Shown: positions 1 through 9,675 of the stretch, piece by piece
Layout of the letters: each line of letters opens with the position of its first letter
Position numbering within the stretch: the first letter of the stretch is position 1
From: Paulinella micropora
Taxonomy: Eukaryota > Cercozoa > Imbricatea > Euglyphida > Paulinellidae
Assembly: GCA_019918135.1 (NCBI GenBank)
Contig: WBZZ01006266.1
Span: 359,967 to 423,966 of the forward strand
Length of the DNA stretch: 64,000 nucleotides
Reading direction: 5' to 3'
Notes under the pieces: model-generated
What the model saw: only the letters and a program-made list of their open reading frames with translations
Database searches by the model: none
What the model was told of the DNA's origin: nothing
Position numbers and translations under genes: made by a program

Positions 1-32
1 GGCCCAGAAAGGGCGAATTCAGCATCAAAAGC

Positions 33-1565
33 ATGCAGCTAAGCGTGCGCATGCAGCGCTTTGCGCTGCCAATCAAGGGCAAGGAAATGATAAAGTTGGA
101 GGATTGCAGTGACGAGATTAGGGCTTTCTTTAGCCTTGCGCCAACCAAGTACTTCTGGCTCGACTTGCGCGACGTGCTCAGCCGCTGGTGGTTGGCGCGG
201 ACCGATGCTCACGTAGCAGTGAGGATTGTCTGGCCCAAACAAGTCCTGGATGGCCCTCCTGTTCAAGTTGAACAAACACGAGTCCTCAAAGTACAGCAGT
301 TACGTCGTGAATACGAGCACAGCAGGTTAGAGCTAGTGCCCCTCTTTTGGGCGTCAAAGCACACGAAAAAGGAACAGAACATCTTCAAGGTCTGGGAAAA
401 GGAGTGCACGCAATCCGTATCCGACCAACAGCTGGAAGGGTTTCTTTTCCCTGCCAGATTAACGCCTAGCACCTCACGGAACGTTGCACAACCTTATGTG
501 CAGCAAATGCCTGACTGGGGCAGCTTGATTCAAAGCTGTTTTGAACAGCACGATGGAGAGCGGTTTACGGATTGGCTTGCACGCAATATGCAATGCTCAC
601 AGGAGCATAGGTCGCAGTTGTGGGTTTGCCTGGAGGGCCAGGTGCCGTTGCTGCTCCGGCAGATCCTGGTGTCCTTTTTCCAAGCTTTGGGTAATGAGCA
701 CATTGTGATTTTTCGAGAGGTCTATGAGCACAAGCTAAGCAATAAGCTTGAAGAGCTCCAGGCCTGTAAAATCGCTGTCCTGGATGGATGTCCACGACGA
801 GCAGATGACCCTATTCAGTGGAAAAACCTGTTCCGTTGTCTTGCTAATCAACCCCGAAAATTCTCCGGCAGAAGCAACAATACTGAAACGTCAATCCTAT
901 TGAACAATAGGAGCCACGTGTTATTGCTACCCGACGGGTTGGGTAAACCGCTGTGGACAGCGACACAGTTGCGGGCAAAAGGTGTAGCAGCTACGACCTT
1001 GCGGCTTGCGGCGGCCCCACCAGCACTGGAACCTCCCACCAACGTTCTTTCAACGGAAGATTTCGTGCGCTATCTGCAGGCCCGCCAACTGGAGGCACTA
1101 GCGCCCTTGCCATCAGTGGCCGAGCAAGATAATTTATTTGCTAGGTATGTACCAGAATTCTGTCGGCTGGTTGCGACAGAAGAAAGACTCCCGGGTCTAA
1201 AGAAAACCGGTAGAAAAGAGGTCCCCCATGTTTTCCCCGTCTTCATGGGAAAAAATAAGGGGTTCTATGCAATCCGACACCTTGATATTATTGCTAGTTT
1301 TGAAAGCTTCCTTGGCCTCGGTAGAGGAGAATTGGGAAAGGCGGGTGAAGAGAAGTTTTGGGCTAGCATGAAAGAACGTTTCCCGCGGTTGGACCTCGCA
1401 AGCAAGACCCAAACTATGTACTCCGCCCTCGGGAGCGCGGGGCCCCAAGCCAAAGGCCTTCTCTTTCCATACACCGCGGCCGAGCTGTATCCGCAGGCTA
1501 TCGGGGGGGAGGCGATGCCTCAATCCGGAAAGAGAAAGTTGAAGAGGAAGAGAGGATACGACTGA
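33..1565 (+). CDS. Unrecognised 510-residue protein, possibly 5'-partial
   Basis: I do not recognise this protein. The frame has no stop from base 3 onward, so the gene may begin outside the window; the ATG at 33 is only the first visible start. The middle part alternates hydrophobic strands and acidic loops (for example KIAVLDG near residue 245, then a long polar loop and VLLLPDG near residue 300). This loosely recalls the ATPase half of D5-type SF3 helicases, but I see no P-loop, so that is speculation. The C-terminus is strongly basic (SGKRKLKRKRG), which could bind nucleic acid or act as a nuclear signal. The next frame (+1) stays open and equally basic to a TGA at about 1648-1650, so the C-terminal end may be frame-broken. 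Confidence 0.75.
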   Translation: MQLSVRMQRFALPIKGKEMIKLEDCSDEIRAFFSLAPTKYFWLDLRDVLSRWWLARTDAHVAVRIVWPKQVLDGPPVQVEQTRVLKVQQLRREYEHSRLELVPLFWASKHTKKEQNIFKVWEKECTQSVSDQQLEGFLFPARLTPSTSRNVAQPYVQQMPDWGSLIQSCFEQHDGERFTDWLARNMQCSQEHRSQLWVCLEGQVPLLLRQILVSFFQALGNEHIVIFREVYEHKLSNKLEELQACKIAVLDGCPRRADDPIQWKNLFRCLANQPRKFSGRSNNTETSILLNNRSHVLLLPDGLGKPLWTATQLRAKGVAATTLRLAAAPPALEPPTNVLSTEDFVRYLQARQLEALAPLPSVAEQDNLFARYVPEFCRLVATEERLPGLKKTGRKEVPHVFPVFMGKNKGFYAIRHLDIIASFESFLGLGRGELGKAGEEKFWASMKERFPRLDLASKTQTMYSALGSAGPQAKGLLFPYTAAELYPQAIGGEAMPQSGKRKLKRKRGYD

Positions 1566-2040
1566 GAAAACTGCCTTGGACTCGCTGGCGGCACTACAAG
1601 ATACGCATCGTAAAAAGAAAAGGAAGATGCAAAGCCAAGAGGCGCTTTGAAACGGCCTGAAGCAATTGTTTCCGATGCTAGACCTTGACAAGAAGTTCGA
1701 TTCCAATATAATCTTAGGTCCGGCAGGTGCAGCCAAAAAGCCCCCCCCCCCCCTCTTGTTTCCCTACAAGGCGAATGAATTCCGGGAGAATGGAGAACTG
1801 TGGCGCAGTCTACCTTGGACTTGCGGTGAGGCGCCACACAGAACAAAAACAGAATGCGCAGCAAGGAAACAAAAGGGGCAAAATGAAGCAAAAAAGAATG
1901 GTCGAACAATGTGTAGGCGGTGAGGGTTTGACTCTCCCGGAGCTACTACGTAGCAGTCGGTTGATTGGTTACAAAGTTAAAAAGGTTTTTTATTAAAAGC
2001 TCAGGTTCTGACGATTAGGAGCCTAATGATTTACGCGCAA
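1566..2040. other. Intergenic stretch with no firm gene
   Basis: After the stop of the first gene there are only short open frames with no recognisable product. A run of about 12 C lies at 1741-1752. A T-rich stretch with TATTAAAAG near 1990 comes just before the first palindromic repeat and could serve as a 3'-end signal. Confidence 0.4.
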
Positions 2041-5000
2041 GTCGCTTTTCCTCTTTTCATATTTTTCATATTTTTCTGACCTTGCGCACGGTGGCCGAGC
2101 CATGGCACGGACAGGACGCCGTCGGGATTGGGAGGTCCTTGTCCACCTGCTACATTGACCACCGCCCGTTCATCCGCCGCAGGGCTGCGCTGGAGCACAG
2201 TGCGCAAGATCTGCGGAAATATCTGCTGGAATATGAAAAGTGGAAAAAAAAAATCTTTTCGGATGCGTTTGCACGCGCAAACAAGGGGCAAGGAGGGGGG
2301 GGGGTAGGCAGGGGACGACGGGAACAGAGGGGGGAGGGGGGCGGGGGGGATCACTCCCCTCCTCCTTCTTCCCCCCCTTCCTCTTTCTCCTCTCCCTCTT
2401 CCCCCCCCCTTTCATTCCCCCCCCCCGTTTGTTTCTTTGGTTCTCGGGCAAAAAAAACTTTTTTTCCTCTTTTCATATTTTTCATATGTTTCTGACCTTG
2501 CGCACGGTGGCTGAGCCATGGCACGGACAGGGCGCCGTCGGGATTGTGAGGCCCTTGTCCACCTGCTACATTGACCACCGCGCCGTTCATCCGCCGCAGG
2601 GCTGCGCTGGAGCACAGTGCGCAAGATGTAAAAAAAAAAGGAAAAATATGAAAAGTAGAAAAACAAAATTTTTCGGATGCGTTTGCACGCGCAAACAAGG
2701 GGCAAGGGGAGGGGGGGGGGGGGTAAGCAGGGGACGACGGGAACAGAGAGAAGGGAGGGGGCGGGGGGGAGCATTCCCCCCCCCCCCTTCTTCCCCCCCG
2801 TTTGTTTCTTTGGTTCTCGGGCAAAAAATATTTTTTTTCCTCTTTTCATATTTTTCATATTTTTTTGACCTTGCGCACGGTGGCTGAGCCATGGCACGGA
2901 CAGGGCGCTGTCGGGATTGTGAGACCCTTGTCCACCTGCTACATTGACCATCGCCCGTCCATCCGCCGCAGGGCTGCGTTGGAGCACAGTGCGCAAGATG
3001 TAAAAAAAATAGGAAAAATATGAAAAGTGGAAAAAAAAATTTTTTTCGGATGCGTTTGCACGCGCAAACAAGGGGCAAGGGGAGAGGGGGGGGGGGGGGT
3101 AAGCAGGGGACGACGGGAACAGAGGGGGGGGGGGGGAGCACTCCTCCCCCCCTTCTTCCCCCCCGTTTGTTTCTTTGGTTCTCGGGCAAAAAATGTTTTT
3201 TCCTCTTTTCATATTTTTCATATTTTTCTGACCTTGCGCACGGTGGCCGAGCCATGGCTCCGACAGGGCGCCGTCGGGGCTGTGAGACCCTGGTCCACCT
3301 GCTACATTGACCATCGCCCGTCCATCCGCCGCGGGGCTGCGCTGGAGCACAGTGCGCAAAATGTAAAAAAAAAGGAAAAATATGAAAAGTGGAAAAAAAA
3401 ATTTTTCGGATGCGTTTGCACGCGCAAACAAGGGGCAAGGGGAGGGGGGGGGGGGGGTAAGCAGGGGACGACGGGAACAGAGAGAAAGGAGGGGGTGGGG
3501 GGGGGGAGCACTCCCCCCCCCATTCTTCCCCCCCTTCCTCTTTCTCCTCTCCCCCCCCTTTCATTCTCCCCCCGTTTGTTTCTTAGGTTCACTGTGCTGC
3601 GCAAGCTTGCCTGACACGCCGGCGGAGACTCCTTGCAGGTCTTTGGCACGCCGCTGGCCCCGGGTCGAGCTCGCGGCGCCGGTGCGCTCGCTGGCAGTTG
3701 TCGGCTGCCACTGTCCACCGCGAGCGTCGCGGTGGGCTCGCTGGTACCTGTCGCTGCAATACGCTATTGGTTCATGGCCCCCTTCACCTCCTCTTCCCAT
3801 CCGGCACCTCTCGCACAAGTTAGAGCGCGGCGCCTCCCGTGAAACCAGCGTTTGTTGCCGGGGTTGGATAGTCGCGATGATCTCGGGGAAACCCTAATTT
3901 CAACCGAAGGTGGCGGTAACGGGTAAAGAGCCTTTGTATATGTACGGGACTTATGTCGGTAAAATACAGCGACAGCTTTTCCAAACTCGGCTTCATCCAA
4001 ATTTCCTCCCCGCCCTCCCTTTTTCTTTTCTCTCTGCCCCCGCTTTCCTCTTCTCCTTGAGCCCTCCGGGCTCAGGGGGCTCGGGGAGAGAGAAAAAGAG
4101 GGGGGGAGGGCGCCCCCTCCCATCACACATCTACCCCTCGCCTTCCCCTCTTTCCCTTCCAACTGCCCACCGGTCTCTGGAGGGGGTTCACCTCTCCAAG
4201 AATTCAATCCAATCCGCATCTCGGTGATCTGTTCCAAGATGTTTTTTTGGCCGGGAGCAAAATTAATTATAACAGTTCCATTGAAATTTAATTTTAAAAA
4301 ACTCACAAATTTAAACGGAATGAGGCAAAAAGTAGGAAAGCGAGTGCCGGTCTCTCTCCATCCATCCGCCGCAGGGCTGCGCTGGAGCACTGTGCGCAAG
4401 ATCTGCGGAAATATCTGCAGGAATTTGAAAAGTGGAAAAAATATTTTTTTGGGATGCGTTTGCACGCGCAAACAAGGGGACAAGGGGGAAACGGGGGGGA
4501 GGAGCACTCCCCTTCCCTTGCCTCCTCCCCTTCCTCCTTCTCCCTCCCCTTTAGCTTCCCCCCTTCCCCTTAGTCTGTTTCTTTGGTTGTCGGCCAAAAA
4601 ATTTTTTTTCCTGATTTCATATTTTTCATATTTTTCTGACCTTGCGCACGGTGGCCGAGCCATGGCACCGACAGGACGCCGTCGGGGCTGTGAGACCCTC
4701 GTCCACCTGCTACATGGACCACCGCGTCCATCCGCCGCAGGGCTGCGCTGGAGCACAGTGCGCAAGATCAGCGGAAATATCTGCTGGAATATGAAAAGTG
4801 GAAAAAAAAATTTGTCGGATGCACGCGCAAACAAGGGGCGAGGGGAGGGGGGGGGGGTAAGCAGGGGACGACGGGAACAGGGGGGAGGGGGGCGGGGGAG
4901 AGCACTCCCCCCTCCCCCTTCTTTCCCCCCTTCCTCTTTCTCCTCTCCCTCCCCCCTCCCCTTCTTCCTCCCCCGTTTGTTTCTTTGGTTCTCGGGCAAA

Positions 5001-6055
5001 AAAAATTTTTTTTTTTCCTGATTTCATATTTTTCATATTTTTCTGACCTTGCGCACGGTGGCCGAGCCATGGCACCGACAGGACGCCGTCGGGGCTGTGA
5101 GACCCTCGTCCACCTGCTACATGGACCACCGCCGTCCATCCGCCGCAGGGCTGCGCTGGAGCACAGTGCGCAAGATCAGCGGAAATATCTGCTGGAATAT
5201 GAAAAGTGGAAAAAAAAAATTTTTTTCGGATGCACGCGCAAACAAGGGGCGAGGGGAGGGGGGGGGGGGGTGGTAAGCAGGGGACGACGGGAACAGAGGG
5301 GGAGGGGGGCGGGGGGGAGCACTCCCCCCTCCCCCTTCTTCCCCCCCTTCCTCTTTCTCCTCTCCCTCCCTCCCCCCTCCCCTTCTTCCTCCCCCGTTTG
5401 TTTCTTTGGTTCTCGGGCAAAAAAAATTTTTTTTCCTGATTTCATATTTTTCATATTTTTCTGACCTTGCGCATGGTGGCCGAGCCATGGCACCGACAGA
5501 ACGCCGTCGGGATTGTGAGGCCCTTGTCCACCTGCTACATGGACCACCGCCCGCCCATCCACCGCAGGGCTGCGCTGGAGCACAGTGCGCAAGATCAGCG
5601 GAAATATCTGCTGGAATATGAAAAGTGGAAAAAAAAATTTTTTCGGATGCACGCGCAAACAAGGGGCGAGGGGAGGGGGGGGGTGGTAAGCAGGGGACGA
5701 CGGGAACAGAGGGGGAGGGGGGGAGCACTCCCCCCTCCCCCTTCTTCCCCCCCTTCCTCTTTCTCCTCTCCCTCCCTCCCCCCTCCCCTTCTTCCTCCCC
5801 CGTTTGTTTCTTTGGTTCTCGGGCAAAAATTTTTTTTTTCCTGATTTCATATTTTTCATATTTTTCTGACCTTGCGCACGGTGGCCGAGCCATGGCACCG
5901 ACAGGACGCCGTCGGGATTGTGAGGCCCTTGTCCACCTGCTACATGGACCACCGCCCGCCCATCCGCCGCAGGGCTGCGCTGGAAGCACGGTGCGAGCAC
6001 GGTGCGCAAGATCTGCGGATATAGGAAAATATGAAAAGTGGCAAAAAACTTTCGG
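2041..6055. repeat. Array of about 360-420 bp palindromic repeats, main cluster
   Basis: Nine copies lie here, all in one orientation, with a central core (CCGCCGCAGGGCTGCG) near 2175, 2592, 2965, 3326, 4366, 4738, 5143, 5565 and 5967. Each complete unit has an AT-rich left arm (CTTTTCATATTTTTCATA), then CCTTGCGCAC, a 120-bp GC-rich core, then GTGCGCAAG and the AT-rich right arm in inverted form (GGAAAAATATGAAAAGTGG). The two ends can therefore fold back on each other. A small near-palindrome (GTTTGCACGCGCAAAC) follows, then a long G-rich and a long C-rich block up to the next unit. Copies at 4.8-5.7 kb have lost five bases of the small palindrome, giving two subfamilies. The long open frames that cross several units are by-products of the repetition and are not annotated as genes. 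Confidence 0.9.
3604..4349. other. Non-repeat segment inside the palindromic array, no gene seen
   Basis: This segment separates the fourth repeat copy from the fifth, which has lost its left arm. It holds a GC-rich part (3640-3850), a pyrimidine- and G-rich part (4010-4190) and an AT-rich patch (4255-4330). No open frame here has a recognisable product or convincing start. Confidence 0.4.
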
Positions 6056-6140
6056 AACGTGTTGAGGCTAAATCTAGATAAAAGGAAACGGAAGCTAGTC
6101 CAAGCGAGTGCGTCAAATTAAAAAAATCGATCCTCAGGCC

Positions 6141-6377
6141 TCAAATTGCGTATTTCTCGAGAGGTTCGCACAAAGCCTCTTTCAGCCTATTTCTATCACG
6201 TTCCGCTTCCTGCTCGGTTTTAAAACCTTTGTACTGATAAGTCGTCCCCAACCCGCTGCCATACCGCGTCCAGTTAAATTCTAGAAAGACCTTCACGAGC
6301 CACGTAATCTCTTTGGCCCCATACTCGTTTGTTTCGTACCTCCGTATGTTGAATCTTGAAAAAGCCGGCAGGGGTAG
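6141..6377 (-). pseudogene. Orphan coding fragment without a start codon
   Basis: On the minus strand the frame is open for 78 residues, ends at a TGA (complement of 6141-6143) and reads like real protein, with balanced charged and aromatic residues (for example KEITWLVKVFLEF, YKGFKTEQEAERDRNRL). It has no ATG; a TAG precedes it at 6378-6380. The order of an aromatic strand, a WxRxGSG-like turn and a KGFKTEQEAE helix resembles WGR domains, which bind nucleic acid next to poly(ADP-ribose) polymerase domains, but the match is weak and made by eye. It may be the last exon of a spliced gene or the tail of a decayed one. It lies between two blocks of repeats. Confidence 0.45.
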
Positions 6378-6579
6378 CTAGGGGATTCTTTTTTGTGCCT
6401 TTAGACGACCCCTTTGTTCCTTCGATTAAAAATCACATTTTTGAATCACTGTTTGTGGATCGCAAACTGTAAAGGATTGTAATGTTGGGTCCGGTGGATG
6501 GGTGGTGGCGGGTTTGCTAGCTTTTTAGGCCGTTGTCGTCGAGCATGCCGAAGGTAAAAGCTTTGCCAGGAATTTTTTT

Positions 6580-7075
6580 ATTTTGTACACCGGCGAAGCG
6601 CGCCCCTGCCCTCCCCTTTCCTCGCCCGCCCTCCCTCCCTGTTCTCAGTGTCAAGTGTAAAACTCTGTCGAGTTTTTATTTAAAACAAACTTTTGTTTTG
6701 CACTTTCCTGGCGCTTCACTCCCATGCTTCTTCCCTCTCCCTCTCCTAATTTTCCGTGCCAAGTGTAAGACCATCGAACTTTCACGAAAAAAATTTTGCA
6801 CTTTATTGGCACACTGGAGGCTCACCGTCTGCTACGAATCGGGCACCGGCTTGGACATCGGCTCAGAGCGGGGCTTGTCACTCTCTCTCTCTCTCTCCTA
6901 GTTCTCAGTGCCAAGATTAACAACTTTGTCAAGGATTTTTTTATTTGCGCTGATTTTTGTACACAGGCGAAGCGCGCCCCCTGCCCCTCCCCCTTCCCAG
7001 TCTCACTCCTAGTCTTCAGTGTCACGTGTAAGACCGTCGAGCTTTAATTCAGCGTAATTTCACACTTTCTTGGCG
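6580..7075. repeat. Second direct repeat family (about 110-190 bp units)
   Basis: Three or four diverged copies share a T-rich stretch ending in TTTTGTACA, a block like GGCGAAGCGCGCCCCTGCCC, a long pyrimidine tract, CTCAGTGTCAAGTGTAA or a close variant, and a TCGAG motif. Related pieces occur at 8985-9165 and just before the start codon of the gene at 32371. Because the motif sits directly upstream of one real gene, it may be a promoter and leader unit that has been copied. Each copy ends in a pyrimidine tract followed by CAG, which resembles a 3' splice site. Confidence 0.6.
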
Positions 7076-7149
7076 CCCTCTCTCTGCCCCCTTCCCTCTC
7101 CCACTCCCTGCTCTCAGACGAGGGGGTGTGGGGGGGAGAGAAAGACAAT

Positions 7150-7735
7150 TCGTGCTTCCATGGCATAGACAGGGCGCCGTCGGGAGTCGTGAGGCCCTTG
7201 TCCATCTGGCACAGCGACCACCACCGATCCATTCGCCGCAGGGCCGTGCTGGAGCGCGGTGCGCAAGATCTGCGGAAATATCTGCTGGAATATGAAAAGT
7301 GAGAAAAAAAAATTTGGAATGCGTTTGCACGCGCAAACAAGGGACGAGAGGAAGGGGGGGGGGGGGTAGCAGGGGACAAGGGGAACAAGCGGGACGGGAG
7401 AGAACCGGGGGGGGGGGGGGGAGCACTCCCCTGCCGCTTCTTCCCCCCTCTTTCTCTCCCTCCCTCCTCCCCCGCCCCGTCTGTTTCTTTGGTTGTCGGG
7501 CAAAAAAATTTTTTTTTTCCTGATTTCATATTTTTCATATTTTTCTGACCTTGCGCACGATGGCCGAGCCATGGCTTCGACAGGGCGCCGTCGGGGTCGT
7601 GAGGCCCTTGTCCACCTGGTACATCGACCACCGCCCATCCATCCGCCGCAGGGCTGCGCTGGAGCACGGTGCGCAAGATCTGCGGAAATATCTGCTGGAA
7701 TATGAAAAGTAGAAAAAAATTTTTTTTTGGGATCT
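7150..7735. repeat. Palindromic repeat, copies 10 and 11
   Basis: Two further units of the family at 2041-6055, with cores near 7238 and 7646. Copy 10 lacks the AT-rich left arm and starts at a GCTTCCATGGCATAGACAGG-like sequence; copy 11 is complete. Both carry the full GTTTGCACGCGCAAAC near-palindrome and are flanked by G and C tracts of 9-14 bases. Confidence 0.85.
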
Positions 7736-7739
7736 GTTT

Positions 7740-8220
7740 GCACGCGCAAACAAGGGACGAGGGGGTAAACAGGGGGACAAGGGGAAGAGGGGGGAACGGG
7801 GGGGAGGAGCACTCCCCTCTCCTTCCCTGTCAGCAGGGCACTGCCCTGCTGGCAGACTGTCGGGCGGCGCGGTGCCCTGCGTGGTGGTAGCAGGCAGTGG
7901 ACATTTTTGCAGCAACATTTTCAGAGTACCCACTGGCAAACGACGTTTTCCTGCTCAGCCTCCGGCAGCCCGCGCCTAACGGTCTGACTTTGGTACAAAA
8001 GCTTTTATTAATTAAAAGAATCTTTTTTTTTCTTTTCTTTTGCAAACTCTTGGAAAGAGATTTGTATTTATGCGTTGCTGAGGTCAGGGAGAGAGCGTAC
8101 AATGTTTCTAGAGAAGGCAGGCACAGACCAATGCGAGGATCGCGCAACAAGTGATACCAGCACAGAGCCCGAATAAACTTGTATCTTGATTTTGGCAGCC
8201 AAACACAGACCCCCGGGGGC
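7740..8220. other. Intergenic region with AATAAA, no firm gene
   Basis: A plus-strand frame of 85 codons (from a GTG near 7897 to 8154) is followed by AATAAAC at 8171-8177, the pattern expected at a gene 3' end. It has no ATG and no recognisable product, so it is noted but not called. The end of this stretch holds two C tracts that run into the stop of the RING gene. Confidence 0.3.
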
Positions 8221-8874
8221 TCACCCCCCCACCCCCCCCGCGCCTTGGCAAGAAAAACGATCAGAAAAATTGTTTGTAATCAGAGTTGCTTGCGCAAGGA
8301 ATAGTGCCCGGCACTTGCCATCTCCTCGGGCCACCGCTCCTACGTACTCCCAGCCCTTGCGGCATGCCGCATCGATTGCACAGCACTCGCAAGCCCCACC
8401 CACCAGCTTCCTATTGTCAGCTTTATTAGAGCAATGCGGGTCGCAGGCGGCCGCGCCTATATCTTTTTTCAACAGGGTGACAGCTCCCGCAATTTTATAA
8501 CCTTCATACCCAATATTGTAAATGCGTACACAGGCAGATCTGGTGGTACTAGCAGCAGCTGCGGCGAGGGCCGGGCATTTGTCGGCCAAGTGCCGCGACT
8601 TGTCCCCGAGGCGGAAGGTGGCACCGCAGTTGGACGGGCAGCGGATCGTGAGGTTCTGTACCGCGAGGCGATCGCGGTTGGCGGCCGCTGCGTCATCGGG
8701 CCCCCGGCAAGTTGCGCAAGGGCGCCCCGCCGCTTGGTTTTTCTTAAAGCAAGCTTCGCAGAACGAGGCGCCGCAGCCGTGCTGCACGATGTCGCGTGCC
8801 ACGCACAGGCAAATTGCACACATTAGGTCCTTGGTTTCGCCCTCGTTCACCCAAGCCTCGTCGTAACCGGCCAT
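8221..8874 (-). CDS. RING plus TRAF-type zinc finger protein, probable E3 ubiquitin ligase
   Basis: The 217-residue product begins with a RING-like domain (residues about 14-55: CAIC, GCGASFCEAC, CATC), followed by a TRAF-type zinc finger (about 70-100: RCPSNCGATFRLGDKSRHL). This order is typical of TRAF-like E3 ligases, which move ubiquitin from an E2 to a target protein; viral versions often redirect host ubiquitination. The usual CGHSFC core reads CGASFC here, so the conserved histidine is alanine, although a histidine two residues before the first cysteine might stand in. The C-terminal half is cysteine-rich (CDPHC, CECC) and unrecognised. I chose the ATG at 8874 because it directly precedes the RING; a longer frame to 8955 runs through a C tract. 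The last residues are coded by C-rich repeats and may be affected by tract length. Confidence 0.8.
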   Translation of the reverse strand: MAGYDEAWVNEGETKDLMCAICLCVARDIVQHGCGASFCEACFKKNQAAGRPCATCRGPDDAAAANRDRLAVQNLTIRCPSNCGATFRLGDKSRHLADKCPALAAAAASTTRSACVRIYNIGYEGYKIAGAVTLLKKDIGAAACDPHCSNKADNRKLVGGACECCAIDAACRKGWEYVGAVARGDGKCRALFLAQATLITNNFSDRFSCQGAGGVGG

Positions 8875-8984
8875 TGGGCTACACAAAGACCAGGTTTTTC
8901 TGTTTTGAGTCTGTAATTTTTCTTTCCCCCCCCCCCCCTCATCTCGGCCTTCCATCTCTCTTTTTTTCCCCTTCTCTCTCCCGC

Positions 8985-9630
8985 TCCCTGTTCTCGCATG
9001 GGGGGGGGGGGGGGGACAATTCGTGCTCTCTTCCCTCCCCTTGTCCCTTCCCTCTCTTAGTTTTCAGTGCCAAGATTAAAACTTTGTGTGTGTCGAGGAT
9101 TTTTTTTATTTTGTATTTTCTTAGCGCGCCCCTGCCCTCCTCTTTTCCTTTCCCGCTCTCTGTTCTCAGACGGGGGGAGAGACAAAGACAATTCGTGCTT
9201 CTCCCATGGGCACGGACAGGACGCCGTCGGGGGTCGTGAGGCCCTTGTTCACATGATACATTGACCACCGTCCACACATCCGCCGCAGGGTCGTGCTGGA
9301 GCACGGTGCGCAAGATGGACCAAAAAAAAGAAAAAATATGAAAAGTGGAAAAAAATTGGGATGCGTTTGCACGCGCAAACAAGGGATGAGGGGGGGGGGG
9401 GTAGCAGGGGACAAAAGGAAGAGGGGGGAACGGGGGGGGGAGGGGGGGAAGGAGCACTCCCTCCCCTTCCTCTCTCCCCTTCCTCTTGCTCCCTCCCCTT
9501 TGCCTTCCCCCCTTTCTCTTGCCCCGTCTGTTTCTTTGGTTGTTGGGCAAAAAAGATTCTTTTTCCTTTTTCATATTTTTCATATTTTTCTGGCCTTACA
9601 ACCTGTGGCCGAGCCATGGCATGGAGAGGG
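8985..9630. repeat. Repeat remnants: second family, palindromic copy 12 and a left-arm fragment
   Basis: Bases 8985-9165 are related to the second repeat family at 6580-7075. A palindromic unit follows with its core near 9285 and its right arm to about 9355. After another G/C-rich filler a lone left arm (9570-9620, ending near GCCGAGCCATGGCATGG) stops where the upstream element of the large surface-protein gene begins. Confidence 0.75.
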
Positions 9631-9675
9631 GCTGGGGTACATCTCGCAATATATCTACATTAAAAGCGCTAGTGG
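9631..9675 (+). promoter_or_regulatory. Conserved 45-bp upstream element, copy 1
   Basis: These 45 bases end directly at the ATG of the 2024-residue surface protein and are identical to 15888-15932 in front of its paralogue. They contain CAATATATCTACATTAAAAG, an AT-rich stretch that could act as a TATA-like or initiator element. Sequence upstream differs between the two copies. Confidence 0.6.

Noticed and set aside
2031-6009. Overlapping open frames of 60-411 codons on both strands across the palindromic array
   Set aside because: They recur with each repeat unit, change frame with G/C tract length, consist of low-complexity Gly/Pro/Phe sequence and lack conserved starts or stops. They are by-products of the repeat.
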